From contig OX352774.1 in the NCBI GenBank assembly GCA_947095535.1, positions 31,326,496 through 31,390,495 of the forward strand: 64,000 bases of DNA. Reading direction: 5' to 3'. Below are positions 11,719-25,165 of this stretch, piece by piece. Within the stretch, counting starts at the first letter, position 1. Each line of letters begins with the position of its first letter. A program made the position numbers and the translations under genes. The notes below the pieces were generated by a model, which was not told the DNA's origin, searched no databases, and saw only the letters and a program-made list of their open reading frames with translations. This DNA comes from Poecilobothrus nobilitatus. Taxonomy: Eukaryota > Arthropoda > Insecta > Diptera > Dolichopodidae.

Positions 11719-13807
11719 TTTTTAATATTAATTGATATGAACTAGAGTAGAATTTTTTTCACATATGGCCTTTTTAAACTTTAAAGTATTAAAAATGCAA
11801 CAATTTAAAGAGAATTAATACCAAAATAATATTTGTTAAATTGGAATTTTTTAAAGTTTTTCGAAAAAATTGAAATACTCGCCCTTGTAGGTTTTTGTAA
11901 ATCAATCCTTACAAAATTAAATTTTAACACTATTAAATAACCAAATAAAATAACCAATTGATGGTTATGTTAAAACACGCCAATTATTGACAACATCATC
12001 CATACATATATGCCTAATAAATTCCAATGTCACTTTGTGACTTTTGCAGGCATATTAAAAATTCTATAATACGAAATGGGAAAATTACCGTCATCTGTTA
12101 AAAGGTTTGTAAATCTTCAATATTTTGAAGTGACATTTGCCGAAGTAATTATCGTTTAAAAAATACCGTTATGTGGAAATATTCCACTAAAATTAAAAAA
12201 AAAAACTCCATTTTTTGATTTTAAAGTCATCCTGTGTCTAAGCTATGATCCCACGATACATAAAATTTATATCATCTGAAATATATATTATACTTTTATG
12301 GGATATGTAACGGTTGTTTAATGAAATTAATATTTTGAATAGTTTAGCACATAATACAGTGTGTTAAATAAATTGCAACAAAAAATGATCAAAAGGTTAA
12401 CTATAGAATCTTTAGGAGCCCCATAGCCAAATAAAATCCACTCTAAAGTTATTTATTTTTAATGTAGTTTTAGCCCTAAAAGTTACAAAGAAATCGCACG
12501 GTTGTCATTTTCAGAACTTTTTCCATTTACTGATCTGTTGTTTACGAATCATACAAAAGTAATTTAAATTCTTAATAATTATTCTCATTAGAAACTAAAA
12601 ATTTCATTTAAGCTCTTTTTCTAAATATTTACATTTATATACATATATATTTCTCAAATGCATACTTACAACGTATAGATACATTTTTAAATCATAAAAT
12701 TTGTTTACAATCATTTATTTTGATACTATTGAAATAGAAAAATTTTTCGATTAAATATCAAAGTCATTACCTTACGTATAATTAATTATTAATTAAAAAA
12801 CAAAAACACATTAAAATCCAATAATTAAAAAAAAAATATGAAAAACATCATAAATTGATTCAATAAAAAACAGCAACAAAAAACTAACAAATTATTTAAA
12901 AATTCTAAATTTTAAATGTTTTAAATAGAACTAATAGCACCGATCTCAAGAACTGTTTTAATTAAAACATAAATATAATGAAAGAAATATATTTTTTCTT
13001 TGTATCTCAAAGAAAGTACAATACTTTTGACCCACTTTTAATTCAAAAAAAAAAAAAAAAAATTAAAAAACTTTTCTTTCGGTTTTTTTTTTTATCTTAA
13101 GAATTTTTTGGAATCATTCTTTTAAAACTAAGAAATAAAAATATAAATAAATAATGCAAAAAAAAAAACAACATAAATATCTTAAGGAAATTAGATATCA
13201 ATTTAAATAATATTCGCAAAGTCTTAAAATTAAAGCTCGTTTTTTTTTTATCTCTCATAAAAGAATTTTTTTTTTTTTTTTTAATATTTTTCATTCATTT
13301 TAAAAATTTTTTATGACCATTTAAAACACAACAACTTCATCAAAAAAAAAAAACCACGATAAATTTACTTTTAAATTTTTATGTTTTTTTTTTTTCTATC
13401 ATTCTAAAAAAACAAAAAGTTTTTTTTGTTTATAAATAAAAAAAAAAAATTGTTTTCCCAAACATGATTCCATTATATAAGTACAAGTAAATGTTTTTTT
13501 GCAAAATGTGTACTGCATTGTTAATTTGTACAAATCTATTAACCTTGAATCTTACTGTTCTACTGCCATCCTTTTATTTAATGAGATCGAGAATGTTGTA
13601 AAAATTGTAGGATGTACACGAATTGCCCAAATAAAAAAAGTTATAGAGTTATATTTCAAAAAAATTACTTTTAGGAACTCAGTTTTACGACTACGATACC
13701 CTAATCTCACCAAGTCTAGTTTTAAATTTCATTAGAAATTTTAAGGTTATGTAGGTAGATGTCAAAGAAAAGACAACTGCAGTTAGACAAAAAATCAATT
13801 TGTAAAT
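11719..13807. other. AT-rich DNA without recognised genes
   Basis: Nothing coding was recognised. The part from about 12780 to 13480 is homopolymer-rich (A18 at about 13046, T and A runs throughout). Open frames at 13097-13294 and 13499-13735 have no recognisable domain; the second lacks A/T homopolymers but shows no motif I can support. Confidence 0.55.
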
Positions 13808-15430
13808 AAAAACGAGGAAGAATACAGTTGCCTTTGTCAACTCTTAGATACCCGTACGAACCGTTAGTATTTTCACAGCCTATCACTCTGCTTACAATAT
13901 TATTTTTTTAATTTTTTAGTATTTTAAAATAATTTGGGTGAATTTTATAATTTCTAGAACTATGGGTTGTACATATATTCAAACTATATGTTTATATGTG
14001 CATTCTTCAAAAGCAGATTCTAACCTTCCACATAACGATTATCAATCCAAAACTTTTTCAAATATTCTATAGTACCATTTAATACTAAGCGGTAAATGTA
14101 TATTAAATTTACTTAGTACAAAATAGTAAATATAATTTTAAATATTATATTATATTATATTTAAATATTCCATTGACAGAATAATTTCTTATAAGTACAA
14201 TAAAATACATATATGTATGTAAATACGGCGCTATATAATATACATATATACTCTTATCATTCATTCACTAGTGACATATACGATATGTAAATAAATATAT
14301 TATATAATATTATATTATATTATTAGATATTATATAATTATGTATATATATTAATATCATATAAATAAAAATTCTTCAAGCAACCGTTATGTTGTTTATT
14401 TATTTACATTTTTATGTACTACGCATTGTATCCTCAACAATTTCAAATTATCGAGTAAAACAAAATGGAAAAAATTCGTTAAAGAAATTTGTTAGAAAAT
14501 TTGAAAAAATCAAGTAACACTTTCGTCAATTATAAAGTAACCCTATATTATTAAAAAAAGTTGTTAACAGAAATAAGAGTATAATGTTGAAGCTTTAATT
14601 TTTGTGTATTACTTCAAAAAAATTTTAACAGGTGTTCAAATTACAGGTGTTTAAAAATAAGAAATTTTCAGTTTTTGACCCCTTACAGCTCCTAAACGGG
14701 GGGTGATACAAAAAAAAATTCTGAAATGACTCATACTGATTTTCAAAGATCTAACTTTTGTCAAAATTCCAAGTTTCCAACCTAAACCGTTTAGAAGATA
14801 GAAGGGTTGAAGGATTTTGCAAAATTTGAGTTTCGCATAACGGTAAATTAAGACACCGTATGCCACAAATATATATTTATTGTATATATACTTTTAAAGC
14901 TAATAAAAGTAGTAATCGTTTGGCGTTTTCAAAATGAAGATATACCTTACTTATACAACTTGTGCTATAACAATTTAAATATAGAGCTTTTTTGAACCTT
15001 TGGGGAGCTGTAGCTCCGTACAGCTCTTTGGGGAGCTGTAGCTACAAAAAAAAGTTATTAAAAATAAAATTAATATTTTTGTGAGATCTATCAGCAATTA
15101 AAATTTCATAGCTCTATTGCAAAAAAAATGTGGGATCTAAAAGTTAGGTGTTCGAGAGCTACCCTAAGGCTTGGTCCAAACTCAACCAAAAAAAATAGGG
15201 AACCTACAAATTACTCCCAGAATATTTTGTGTAAATTTCAAGATTCTAGCTTTCTTAGTTTTTCAGTTAGCGTGCTGACGGACGGACGGACGGACATGGC
15301 TCAAAAGTCTTAGAATTTTTTTCTGATCCGATCCATACCTTTGAAGGTATATCTAGCTCGCTTATTTCGAGGTGTTAGAAACGGAGCAGTAATTTTATTA
15401 TATCCGATCCTATCGTACGGGTATAAAAAA
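13808..15430 (+). mobile_element. Family A element, apparently full length
   Basis: The 5' end reads 'aaacgaggaagaatacag', with subterminal 'atacccgtacga' at 13848-13859. The 3' end has 'gctgacggacggacggac' (about 15274-15294), then 'gatccatacctttgaaggta', then the perfect inverse 'tcgtacgggtat' at 15413-15424. The interior (14580-15100) shares boxes with family B, including 'acaggtgtttaaaaata' and 'cgcataacggtaaatt', so it links the two families. No long frame exists; those at 14651-14866 and 15128-15313 lie inside repeat modules. Confidence 0.6.
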
Positions 15431-17249
15431 GAAAAGGTTTTTCAAATAATTTTCATTCACAATGTTAAAACATTAGGTTACCCGTTACTGTATCATATAC
15501 AATGATTGTATGTACTTTGTACTTAGATTGTATAATGTTGAATAGCACAGCCTAGATATAATAAATTAAAACTTTATTAATATATTGTCTCATTCGTGTT
15601 TTATATTATATGAAACTGATAAGAGTTTTTTTTTTTTTTTGCACAAATTTAAATTGTAATTTTCTTGTAAAACCTCCAACTACAAATGACCATTTTTTAG
15701 CAAATTGTTATGTTTATATATGATTATTTTAAATTTTGTTTGTTGAACGTTTTATTTCCCATAAAAATGTTAGTTCTTTACTTAAATGAAGTTACTGAAT
15801 TGTATACTGGACTATTACATCAAAATCAAATAACTAATTAACGACATACTTACATATTATTCAGAAGGCTTATTAAAGTATTTAAGACTCGTCTTTACTA
15901 AAGATAAATTTTAAAGATAATTTTATTAAAGGAGGATCTTAATCCCCTTTTTAATGACTTTTTAATTCTGCTCTATTCAAAACTGTATAACAAAGTTCTA
16001 CTAGTGTAATTCTTGCATAGACAAAATATTCTTTAAACAGAATAAAGATACAAGTTAAAAAATTATAAAAAAAAAAAGTATTTATCTCAAAACTACTTCT
16101 AGTACAAATACAATAATTTTATTTAGCACGGCAGTACTGGTGTAGTTATAGTTTTTATTATAAGGTTTTCTTCAATCGGTAGTCTGAATTCTTAAATTAG
16201 CTAAACACTGTATTTTTTACCAATTTAAACAAAAGTTAAATCTCTTTCTAACACACTTCTGCCCAAAAAACAAAAAACGATCCGATTAGGAAATCATCCA
16301 ATACTACAGAAAATACATAATATGAAAAAAAAACTGATTCGATTAGGAAATAACCTCATATTTCCGGGAATAGTATAATGTGAATGTTGAAGGAAAGCAT
16401 AGACCAAATATAAAATACGGTTCGATCATAGGAGTCTGATCATAGGAGTTTGAATATTACTCAGTAGGTGTCAGCATTTTATCTAATTTTAAGTTATTTC
16501 AATAAAAATTCAAAGATTAATACTCTTAACTTTGGAATATCACCTGAAAATTTTCACAAAATTAGTAAATAAAAATTGCATACTTTTAGGGGTAATACAA
16601 TTTTCTTTTGTCTGACAATAATGACAATCATAATATCATTATCATAATATTATTAAATGAATAATTCTGCAATTATAACAACGTTAAAATTCTTAATTTC
16701 ATATTTTTTCTGATAAAATCCATTAAAAGAGGGAAGAAGCTAAACATTAATATCAGGGAGTTGTTTTTTTTATGTTTTTTCTTTTTCTTTTTTTGAAATC
16801 GTAAAATAATAAAAAACGGAAATAATAAATTTTTTGCATAATTTTAAAAATGATGAATGACTAATTTAAATCAAAAATTAGTTTGAGTTTTTTTTCTTTC
16901 TCTTCTTTCTCTTTCTAACATTAACAATTTTTATTTTTTCAGTCACATCGAAAATAAAAAAAAAATCTTGATAAAAAGTTAAACTTTTTAAGAACAAAAA
17001 TTGAACGTTTTTTTTTTTTTTGTGCTTTTTTTTCTTTTTAATGTATTTTTATTTAAAAAAAAAATCTATAAATTCAAAGTTTATTCGTTTGATTATGAAA
17101 CCGCTTATAAAAATAATAATAATGTACTAAATGCTTATGTACATACACACGCATTTATGTTTAAAAATATTATATTCGAATATTGAATGGAATTCTATTG
17201 GGCGTGAGACTATACCGATTAAGAAATTTTAATAGATCATATTTTGATT

Positions 17250-17276
17250 ATATATACATATATATATATATATATC
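17250..17276. repeat. TA dinucleotide repeat
   Basis: Alternating TA is interrupted by a single 'ca'. AT-alternating tracts also occur at 14143-14160 and 14296-14340. Confidence 0.7.
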
Positions 17277-18278
17277 TAGGTACTACGTATGGATGCATGG
17301 ATGTCTCTATGGGATTAACCCTACAGATAATGGATTTTTTTTTTTTCTTCGTTAATTTGTTCGTTTGTCTTGTCTTGATGATTCTTTTTAGTTTTGATTT
17401 GATTTCAATTTCAGTCAAGGTTAATGTTCGTTAATCAGAAAGAAAAGCAAAAATAGTTCGTCGAACTAGTAAAAACAAAAACACAAATATACATAATATA
17501 GGCATATAATTTAAATTAAAATTTCTATACAAAATCGGAAATTGAAAAATTTTGAAAGAAAAAAAAAAAACGAAAATTTTAAATTGATATAGAACTAGTA
17601 TTTTTTTTTTTAAGTGGATTTTTATTAACATGTTTTTGTTAATAAATTAATTAAATACCGTTATTTTTAACGTTGTTTTAACAAGTTTTAAATAATCACT
17701 ATCTTATAGAAGTGCGAATTTTATTAAATTTTTTTTTTTTCTTTTTTTTATTTATAGTCTTTAATTTAAAAATAATCTTTTAAAAATACTATTTTAAATC
17801 AAATTTTTGATTATGTTCTAATTTGGTATCAAAAATATTATATACGATACGAACTTCAGTAAAACCAGTTCAAGACGGAAACTGTTAAAGAAAGAAAACA
17901 GCTTAAAACGAAAAAATATATTGTGCACTTTATTTACTCATACAAAATAACTGTGCACAAGACGGAAAACTGTACAAGACGAAAACATAATCAATAAAAA
18001 TAGCAAAATAATGATCACAGGTTGTAGAGTAATTCAAAAATCTAAATTTTAAAATTTGTTAATCATAAACGTGCTGGTACAATCAAACGCAATTTTGCTT
18101 AGAATGATACGATTAATGACACATCATAGAAACGTCATGATATAAAAAGTTAAGAGTTAAAAAGCATTTGAGTTATGTGGAAGCTGTATATAGAATATGT
18201 ATTTAATAAGCTATTAATTTAGTCATGACGCTTACTTACGCAGCCAAGGAAAAAAGTTATTCAATTTTTAACTTTTAC

Positions 18279-18350
18279 ATTTTTAATGCGCTTTGAAATG
18301 TCATTTTTAATACGCTTTGAAATGTCATTTTTAATACGCTTTGAAATGTC
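18279..18350 (+). repeat. 24-bp tandem repeat, three copies
   Basis: The unit is 'attttta' plus 'atacgctttgaaatgtc'. Copies at 18279, 18303 and 18327 differ only by a g/a change in the first. It is probably a recent local expansion. Confidence 0.85.
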
Positions 18351-18497
18351 ATATGTGTTGTGTTGTCATATTTATTATTGATATTAACACTCATATTTCA
18401 TATCTTTATTTGAAATTCTTTCTACAGTAATTTTTGTTTCCCACAGAGAAAATGGATTTTACATAGAAATTAATTAAAAAATTAAATAAAAGAACCT

Positions 18498-18592
18498 GAA
18501 AAATGATTTCAGAAACTGAATCTTAGTCAAGTATATGAACAATAAATAACTTGAACAAGTGTATGATCTATGCTTCTTATAGGAGCGGCAAG
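18498..18592 (+). mobile_element. tRNA-headed SINE body type 2, 3' fragment
   Basis: It contains 'aaaatgatttcagaaactga', then 'cttagtcaagtatatgaac' and 'tatgcttcttataggagc', and ends 'ggcaag' followed by an A run. The same order and the same 'ggcaag' plus A run occur at 52883-52994, which suggests this is the 3' end with a short A tail. The head is missing. Confidence 0.5.
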
Positions 18593-18890
18593 AAAAAAAA
18601 ATTACATAAAATTTATAAACAAAACAAAAGAAATCCAATACAAAAATAAATGACATTTTTACTTACCTAAACGTTTTCATTGTGGGCAGTTATTTTTATA
18701 CACGGTGCGAATTGGTGTAAAAAATAAACTTTGATTGTAGATTACATAATAAAGAAAATTAAAAACTGAACCCTTAATTAATATTTTAGTGAACCCTCAT
18801 GAGTAATAACCAGAATTTAGATAGGTAGTGTACTTTCAAATCGTAGAAAAATATATTTATCTATGACAGAAGTTGATGTTGAGTTTCGGT

Positions 18891-18943
18891 AGAATATTGT
18901 CACGACAATATCGCTCTGATGGATATTGTGGTGGCAATATTCT
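18891..18943. repeat. Nested palindromic cluster
   Basis: 'agaatattgtcacgacaata' plus 'tc' (18891-18912) is itself nearly palindromic. It is also the inverse, with two mismatches, of 18922-18943. Either half or the whole could extrude as a hairpin. It may be the remnant of a small inverted-repeat element. Confidence 0.5.
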
Positions 18944-20707
18944 ATATTATATTATATTGTGGTGTGGTGGAAAGCTTCTCAGATCCTTGTCAGAGAGTTA
19001 ACCTAAATCTTTGAAAAAGAACTACGAAGATATTTCCATCTTTCCTCTCTGAGGCAGGTGCAATAAAAGTGCTTCAAGTTCTCACCAGCGTACATTTCTT
19101 TACAAAATCTCCATTTAAGATCCATTTGTAGATAAGTAATATAGATTGATTTTAATATTGTATCACTTGAAACCTAATAAATATATGTAATTACGAAAAC
19201 CTAATATATATGTATAATCCGAACTCGATTCTAATTTAATTCTAGACTTTAGCCAATTATAAAATATGTATTACTTATAAATATCATCAGTAGGAGGTAC
19301 CTCTATAAAATCTGTCCATATTTTAAATTTTCAAAATTTAGTTACCAAACAATATTTTAATTCACTATTAGGGGGGAAAAAATTGTTTTTCCAAAATCTT
19401 ATTTTTTTTTTTTTTACATCAATTTAACATTCCTTTCAAAATTATCATTTGCTAACCAAAAACACCTGCTATAAAAAAAAATATATCTTTTAGATATTTT
19501 AAGCATAGTTTCTAATCTAAAAGTAATTTAGTTAAAAGTAATATGTTCAAATGTCATTCCACTGCTTTTTAATTAAAATTTAATATTCTGTTTCTGGTTA
19601 AGCAATCAAATGTTATCTCTTAATTTTTTTACAGATTCATTCAAATAATCATAAATTTTAAAATTAATTACATATATGATTATTATTATTATTGTAATCT
19701 ATATTTTACAATCTTTAAAGTTTTCCATCGAAGAAAAACTGCTTTTTCCTGCCTCAAAACACAACTCAACCAATCGCATATGATAACAAAATTAAAATAC
19801 CTAGTTACGATAATGAATTTATTCACTTAAATTAAAATCTTGTTTTATTAATTTTTAATGACTGTTTTTTTAAAAATTTTTCACTTCTAATCTTAGAAAT
19901 AGAAAGCTTAGAAATAGATGACCCTTAATTTGCATAATAAATTAATTTGAACACCGGTCTTTGCATTTTTTTTTGTATATATATAAGGTATACTCTATCA
20001 AAAGTCAAAACTACTTTTCATATTATACTTTGTGTATTAAATTCCGCACTGGAAAAAAAAAATGGTTACATGTTAATTTTAATTTCTCAAATATTTTAAA
20101 GATTAATGGTTGTTTTTTTCTATGGAATTCATATATTAAGTGCATGTTATCTGTTTAGAGATTTAAATAATTAATCGAAAATATATTTTAATGGATACTA
20201 ATATAGATAAGTAAGTTACCGTTAAACATAAAAACTTGAATGGAAACTTAAGAATGCTGATAGATAGTCAAGTGAGATACGATCATTAAAAAACACAAGT
20301 TTTCTATTTATTATAGCAGATTTATACGTCTTGTATTATAATATTCGATATATTCATTTTGAAATGGACGAAGATCTGCATGAAAAAATCTATTTAATTT
20401 TACGATCCTTCAAGAAATTTTGTGCCTTCCCGAATTTGTTTCTAGTTCATCTAATGCGGCAATAATTAACATATACCGCCATACAGTAATAACGTACAGG
20501 AACGGTAAATAATCGAAAGTAGATATTAATTAGTAGATAATATCAGGAATAAATATATAAAAAAATTTTGCAAAATATTTGTCGGAATGGAGAAATTATG
20601 ATGATACACATTAAGGCTCACTAAGGTTTACAACCAATGTTTTGATTCGAATAAAAATACACCAATTGAAATAACCTTTGACCTATAAAAAAATGAATAA
20701 CTTATAG

Positions 20708-20736
20708 GATGCGGATGCGGATACGGATGCAAATGC
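20708..20736 (+). repeat. GGATGC hexamer tandem repeat
   Basis: About five units of 'ggatgc' with variants (ggatac, aaatgc) stand out from the AT-rich surroundings. No frame runs through them. Confidence 0.7.
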
Positions 20737-22759
20737 ATAAAATTGAATTTGATCTCAAATCCATCTTACGCTTGAACTCGAACTTTTACTCTGTGGGTGA
20801 AATTCATAAAATTAAGTCTGAGTTGAAATCTCATTTTTTCAAATAAAAACTACGCTTAAACCACTATTTTTTGTTCGAAAAGGGGAAATTTAAGTTAAGT
20901 TCACTATTATTCATTCGACCCTATATCTACTTTATAAACTGAAAACTTATAAATATAATACTTGAATATGAATACAATACTTAGCTATAACTAACCCAAT
21001 AATTACTTTTTGGGACAACGAACTTAGAAATCTATTGAAGAAAACTATAATACTGGTGAGTGATGAACATTTCCAGTATTGTATCCAGAAGTCAAGAAAT
21101 AGTGTTAAACGAAATTATTAACACATATATTACATATATTATTATAAAATCACAATTTTACCTTTACTGTAAATCGCATTATCTATAACTGTAAATAAAC
21201 AAAAATAAAAGACAATACTTATACAAAACTCAACAAAAAGAAACTGTTGACAATGTCTTTGACACGTCCTCCCCTTTACTTTTAAAATGAATATTCTATT
21301 GTTTCCCATACCAGTGCATTGCTCGACTTAAAAAAAAACAACATTTAAAAAACTATTCTATATATAAAACGACAATTAATGTAATTACTTTAAGGGAAGG
21401 GATGGGAATTTTATTATTCTATAGATTTTATGTTAAACTCCATGTAATGTTACAAGTTTCAAAAATAAAACATTGAAAAATCATAAGGTACACAAGATTT
21501 AATTCACATTTGCTATTAATTTTTTTTTAGTTAGAGATAAAAGTACCTTCAAATAATTACAAAACATTACAAGGATTTTCGGTAAAATTGTAATACATTT
21601 TAATGATTATATTCAAATTAAGATTACCTTAAAATGATTTTTTCTTTTTTACAACTTAAAATTAATTCAATAAAATGAACGATGAACGTAAATATTTTAT
21701 AGTAATAATTATATAAGTGGATATTAAGAAAAAAGTTTTCTTTTAATTTTTCTTTACTTCTTTATCTAAATAAAAGAACTGAAATTTTATGAAATTACTT
21801 CAAATTGCAAATTAAGGATTTTATAATGTGGAAGTTAAAATGATTTATTCTAAAGTTCTGAACAAAATCCTCTAAATATTCTTTTTAAATAACGAATAAG
21901 ACGAACGTACATACAAACTGTATTACCGATAATAGTTTATTATCTAAACTTAAATAATTTTATAAACAAAAAGTCGATGCTACTATAAGAGATCTAAAGC
22001 TGAGCCAACTCTGATGATATTCACTTGAAGATAATAGATAGATTAGACAAAAAAAAATTCTTTAGCCTAATTTTGTTACTTATCGTTAAAAAATAAAAAA
22101 AAATAGCCAAATTAATAAAGTGAATGTGCTGAACAACAATTATTTTATGTTATTTCACAGCTACCTAGCAAATCTAGTTCTTTACAGCCTTGTTTTTTTT
22201 TAAAACTTTTTGTAATCAACTATAAAAAAAAGTCTCTCCTAATGCAGAATCTTACATATACATATAAATACATAGTTATTCTATGAAAGTTTGCAACGCC
22301 GTAAAAATCATTTCGCTGGTCTTATTAGACATAATCGGCTGTAAATATAATCATAATATTTCATTCATTTAAAATAAAATAAAATATTACAGCTGCGATA
22401 AACGCGCTAACCTTATTAGACCTGACCCATTAAAATATCAAAATTTCGGAAAATTTTTAGAAAATTTTAAAAGTAAAATTTAAAAAACCAATATTTAAAA
22501 AAAAAGCAAGATTTAGTACCACTTCCGTTATTTAATTGACATTAAAAGAACTGATACTAATAATTTTGTAAAAAAAAAAAAAAAATTCTAAATTGCAGTT
22601 TAATAATGACCGTAGGCGAATATTAGGGTTAAAGGTGAAAGAGTAGTTTAGTATCAGTATAGGATTTCTTTAACGCTTAATAACGGTATCAACTCAATAG
22701 CCAGACAGATATTTCAAAATTTTAAATTGAAAAACTTTTATACAAAATATGATAATGTT

Positions 22760-23389
22760 GGTGCAATGACAGAACGCCCGAGGAAATAAGCCCGCGGGCG
22801 TCAATTCCTTCTTGAATTGGAATTAAAGCCCATAATTAGAAGGAATTAAAATCCGCGGGCTTTAATTTCTTTTAAATTGAAATTAAGATCCACACTATTT
22901 TTTGTTATTAAAAGAAGAGAGTAATAGAATATGTAGATCAAACGCATTAGGAGGGATTTTAGAGTTGGTTATAAAATCAGAGTTATATGCTTTTTCCAAA
23001 ATATGTATATAAGTAATAATCCTATTGTCAGGGATTTTGTGAGGGATTTTAGAATTGAATTCAAAATCAGGATTATACGCCTTTTACAGAATATTTAGAT
23101 TTATTCATATGCCAGTTTCAATGGGGCTTTTGACCATGGGACTTCCAACATATCAGCAAATGAAATCCATAGTTAAATGAAATACAGACTAATGATAGTA
23201 ACCTTTGTGTTACTCAGTGGACTTTAATTCTTTTTCGAAATGGACTTAAAGCCCACGATCTAATGGAATTAAGACCCGTGGGCTTGAATTCTTTTTTGAA
23301 AAGCATTTAAAACTAGCGGGCGTTCATTCCAAAAGTTTTGGAATTAAAGCCCACGGGCTTTATTTCTTCAGGAGTTCTGTCACTGATCC
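22760..23389. mobile_element. Foldback element with 9-bp flanking duplication
   Basis: The left terminus 'ggtgcaatgacagaac' pairs with the right terminus 'ggatcagtgacagaac' (read inward). The match continues inward for about 45 bp at roughly 80%, through the GC-rich motif 'agcccgcgggc'. More copies of 'attaaagcccacgggctt' lie within each arm (22785-22870 and 23215-23360). Flanks are 'gataatgtt' (22751-22759) and 'gataatatt' (23390-23398), 8 of 9 identical. A 9-bp duplication is typical of Mutator-like elements, but no transposase is present. The core holds two family C units. Confidence 0.65.
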
Positions 23390-24971
23390 GATAATATTAC
23401 TATGATGTTCTTTTTCTATTCCAAAAAGTTTGTGATTTCAGGTAACAATGCAGTTAAAGAACCGAATAATTTTCAATTTAAGTTTTTTTTCTTTTTTTGT
23501 ATTTTTTTTTTTTGTGGCATTTTGATTGTATTTGAGAGATAAAAATAGGGTACAACTTAACTATAATATCAAATTGTTGCGTTTCTTTGATTTGAATTTG
23601 GGGATTTCATTTATAAGTATTGTTTTTTTTTTCTTTTTTTTGGTTTTTGTGTGTTTTGAATTCAATGTTTGATTTGCAATTTTTTTTTTTTTCTTTTATT
23701 CAAAATTTTCGTTGATTTTACGTTTTCATTTCTTTGGTTTGGTTTTTTCTTTGGTTGTTCATTGATAACATAATATTATGCAAATTGAAACAAGAAAAGA
23801 ACAAATTCTAAAATTTTTGTTTTTTTTTTTTTGTTCTGTTTGTTTTTAGGAACTTTATTTTTCGTAAAAGTTAATGGCCCCATTTAAAATTTTATAAACA
23901 AGTTGAAAAAAAAAAAAAAAGAAAAAAGAAAAGAAAGCAAAAAAAAAAAAACACAACCATTAACCATAGTTCTAAACTTTAGAATGGAACTGAGCGAATT
24001 TTGACTTGAAATCATTTAATTTAAGTAAATTGTTATTGTTGTTTATTCAACGATGAGATTCTAATAAATGTAAATTTTTTCCGGTATTTTTTTTTTTTTT
24101 TTTGATTAAATTCGATTGTCTATATTCTTATTTATTGTTATTTTGGTTTTTGTTTTTGTTTTGATTTTTCACCTTTGTAATTTTATTACCTGGTCATTTT
24201 GATTAAAATTAGATACCCAGAAATGAATATGAACTCAAAGCTCTTGAAAAGACGTCATAAATGATATCGTAATTTTATTTTTTTTTTTTGTTTTTCTGTT
24301 CTATTTTATGGTAAATGGTGGTGAGAGAGATTAAATTAATTTGGACAAGTTTCTGATTTAATTTAAAATTATGAAGTGATATTTTGTTTGATTGTTTGCG
24401 GCTTAAATATCATAATAAAAATTTAAATATTAAAGTTTTTTACATATAAAGGTAAATTAATAAAAATTTTTTTTTTTTTTTTTTAATAATAGATTCTGTT
24501 GTTTTTGTCTGTTATTAAAAATACATTATTTTGTTTATTACAGAATTTAATAAGACCAATAAAAATTTGATGAAGATTTAGTTTAATAAAATATCTCTAT
24601 TGTAGCTGTATCAGGTTATTTTAAAAATATTCAGAATAATAATAGAAAAATTTACTGTTTTAATAATCAATGAAAATTTTTAAAATTAATAAATGAACAA
24701 TATACTTTATGAGTTCAGCTAAATTGAGTAATATCTGCAAGATTGCGTTTGATTTTTAACAATGATAGGTATAGAAAATTTTCCAATAAAGACTTTACCC
24801 ACCTTAGGATTCGTTTTCTTAATTGAACTTTGGGCAGTATTGAAATAAATAAAAAGTATCTGTACTTTCTTTCTTTAATACATTTCAAATGTTCAAAATT
24901 TTTTCTATACTAAAAGTACTTCGTTCTGTAATTTGGGCTATTATGAAATGATTATATTGATATTGTTATTT
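23390..24971. other. Homopolymer-rich unique DNA
   Basis: T-rich and A-rich runs are packed between about 23460 and 24490, with no recognised repeat or gene. The remainder is ordinary AT-rich DNA. Confidence 0.6.
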
Positions 24972-25165
24972 GAGGGGGCCTCGGTGGCCTATTGGGTAAG
25001 ATCGCATAAAATACACTGTAAACACCGAAGGAGTGTGGGTTCGAATCCCACACATGTCGTAAGAGTTATTTCTTCCTTACGATATTCACAGCCACGCCTG
25101 AACAAGGCAGTGTAATTTCCTGTCCACATTTATGTGGCAGAGAAATGCATTAAAAAACAAAAAAA
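24972..25165 (+). mobile_element. tRNA-derived SINE with target-site duplication
   Basis: The head has an A box 'tggcctattggg' (24985-24996) and a perfect B box 'ggttcgaatcc' (25038-25048). The tail contains 'ttcacagccacgcctg', 'gtgtaatttcc' and a hairpin 'ccacattt' / 'atgtgg' (25124-25137), and ends in an A-rich tail. Flanks 'attgttattt' (24962-24971) and 'attgtcattt' (25166-25175) match in 9 of 10 positions. This supports insertion by target-primed reverse transcription with LINE enzymes supplied in trans. The open frame at 24933-25115 is incidental. Confidence 0.88.

Larger units (their letters stand above)
15431..22759. other. Unique AT-rich DNA with minor repeats
   Basis: No gene was recognised in this 7.3-kb stretch. 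It contains a diverged direct repeat 'cgatccgattaggaaat' / 'tgattcgattaggaaat' (about 16278 and 16333), a TA repeat at 17250-17276, a 24-bp tandem repeat (18279-18350), a palindromic cluster (18891-18943), a SINE body fragment (18498-18592) and a hexamer repeat (20708-20736). Open frames at 17001-17186, 17183-17434 and 17431-17631 are phenylalanine-rich composition artefacts. Confidence 0.55.

Noticed and set aside
24981..25055. Functional tRNA gene
   Set aside because: A and B boxes are present but no complete cloverleaf was found, and the sequence continues into a SINE tail with flanking duplication. The same applies at 47.7 and 60.2 kb.
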